Positions 63,462 through 64,000 of a stretch of DNA of 64,000 nucleotides are shown in pieces (position 1 is the stretch's first letter; the number at the start of each line of letters is the position of its first letter). The stretch is from Duffyella gerundensis (GTDB lineage Bacteria; Pseudomonadota; Gammaproteobacteria; Enterobacterales; Enterobacteriaceae), in assembly GCF_001517405.1 (NCBI RefSeq), contig NZ_LN907827.1, forward strand, positions 1,370,587 through 1,434,586, read 5' to 3'. The translations under genes and the position numbers were made by a program. The notes below the pieces were generated by a model. That model had not been told where the DNA came from. It worked only from the letters and a program-made list of their open reading frames with translations, and did no database searches.

Positions 63462-64000
63462 TTATTCTCCTGACTTATGGGCGGCCGGGCCGTGCCAGAT
63501 ACGATCGGCGACGGAGACTTTTACCGGCATTAAATGGTTTTGATAAAACAGGTCGGCTGTTTGTTGCTGCAGTTGCGCGGTTTTCTCGCTGACCAGGCTA
63601 ATAGAAGTGGGCGGACGATGGTCGAGATAGCTGGCAAGCACTGGCTTGGGCAGGCCCATCGCCTGCGCCAGCAGATCGATACTCTCATCGCGATGGCTAA
63701 GCGTTAATGCATCCGCCTGGCTAAAGGTGGCCAGCACCTGCTGCACAAAGTCGCCATGTGCTTCGGTAAAGGATCGCGTAGCGAGATAAAACGAGCCGCT
63801 CTGCTTCAGCTTGCTGCCATCGGCCAGCACGCGGGCATTGCCCTGCAGCAGCACGGCGGAATAGTAGGGATCCCAGATAGCCCAGGCATCAACATCGCCT
63901 TGCTGAAAGGCGGCGCGGGCATCGGCGGGGGTCAGGTAGATCGGCTTGATATCGGTAAAGCTCAGCCCTGCCTGCTCAAGCGCGCGCAGCAGCAAATTAT
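63462..64000 (-). CDS. ssuA: Aliphatic sulfonate-binding periplasmic protein SsuA (5' end outside window)
   Basis: C-terminal part (about 179 residues) of the solute-binding protein of the SsuABC importer. The frame is still open at the right edge, so the N terminus and signal peptide are outside. Matching blocks with E. coli SsuA (319 aa) include the LLLRALEQAGLSFTDI region, LTPADARAAFQQGDVDAWAIWDPYYSA, LLAQAMGLP and SYLDHRPPTS. The part seen corresponds to about residue 143 onward of the E. coli protein. It heads the visible ssuA-ssuD-ssuC-ssuB run. Confidence 0.96.
   Translation of the reverse strand, partial: NLLLRALEQAGLSFTDIKPIYLTPADARAAFQQGDVDAWAIWDPYYSAVLLQGNARVLADGSKLKQSGSFYLATRSFTEAHGDFVQQVLATFSQADALTLSHRDESIDLLAQAMGLPKPVLASYLDHRPPTSISLVSEKTAQLQQQTADLFYQNHLMPVKVSVADRIWHGPAAHKSGE

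Overview
The window is a 64-kb stretch of core chromosome from an enterobacterium (Enterobacterales, gamma-proteobacteria). Almost every gene has a recognisable E. coli K-12 counterpart and the order follows the E. coli 21-22 minute region, from lysO through cspD-clpS-clpA, ftsK, pfl, rpsA, muk and ompF to ssu. Proteins such as Lrp, RpsA, IhfB and ClpS look nearly the same as in E. coli, while FtsK, ComEC, YcaQ, YcbJ and OmpF have diverged clearly. Several E. coli neighbours are missing: macAB and others between lysO and cspD, serW, dmsABC, ycaP and ycaL. Erwiniaceae (Pantoea or a relative) is my best guess. This rests on remembered protein similarity and gene content, not on a search.

Layout. 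1-5.8 kb: lysine exporter lysO, cspD, the N-end-rule adaptor and unfoldase clpS-clpA, initiation factor infA and Leu/Phe-transferase aat; aat, clpS and clpA form one N-degron pathway. 5.8-10.5 kb: cydD-cydC exporter and trxB (thiol and redox balance). 11-18.7 kb: lrp, ftsK with a LexA box, lolA, rarA, serS. 19-26.4 kb: MFS transporter ycaD, then the anaerobic formate block pflA, pflB, focA and ycaO, with an FNR box ahead of focA. 26.7-32.2 kb: serC-aroA, then cmk, rpsA and ihfB. 32.4-40.7 kb: comEC-like gene, msbA, lpxK, ycaQ, ycaR, kdsB, ycbJ (lipid A and Kdo supply mixed with DNA uptake and repair proteins). 40.7-52.2 kb: elyC, cmoM, the condensin operon mukF-mukE-mukB, then ldtD and mepK (peptidoglycan 3-3 cross-link making and cutting) and gloC. 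52.2-60.7 kb: aspC, ompF with an OmpR-box array, asnS, pncB, pepN. 60.7-64 kb: ssuB, ssuC, ssuD and the C-terminal part of ssuA (sulfonate-sulfur use), cut by the window edge.

Most genes lie on the + strand. Transcription units are separated by clear hairpin terminators, and many genes inside units are joined by 4-bp ATGA overlaps (cydD-cydC, msbA-lpxK, ycaR-kdsB, cmoM-mukF, ssuC-ssuB).

I found no insertion sequence, prophage, CRISPR array, tRNA, rRNA or defence island, and no convincing undescribed multi-gene system. The points most worth a second look are small: a kinase-fold protein (YcbJ) that seems to lack its catalytic residues, the stand-alone YcaO protein next to the formate channel, a collapsed and internally repeated FtsK linker, a perfect 18-bp palindrome upstream of infA, and several well-formed regulatory sites (LexA, FNR, OmpR).
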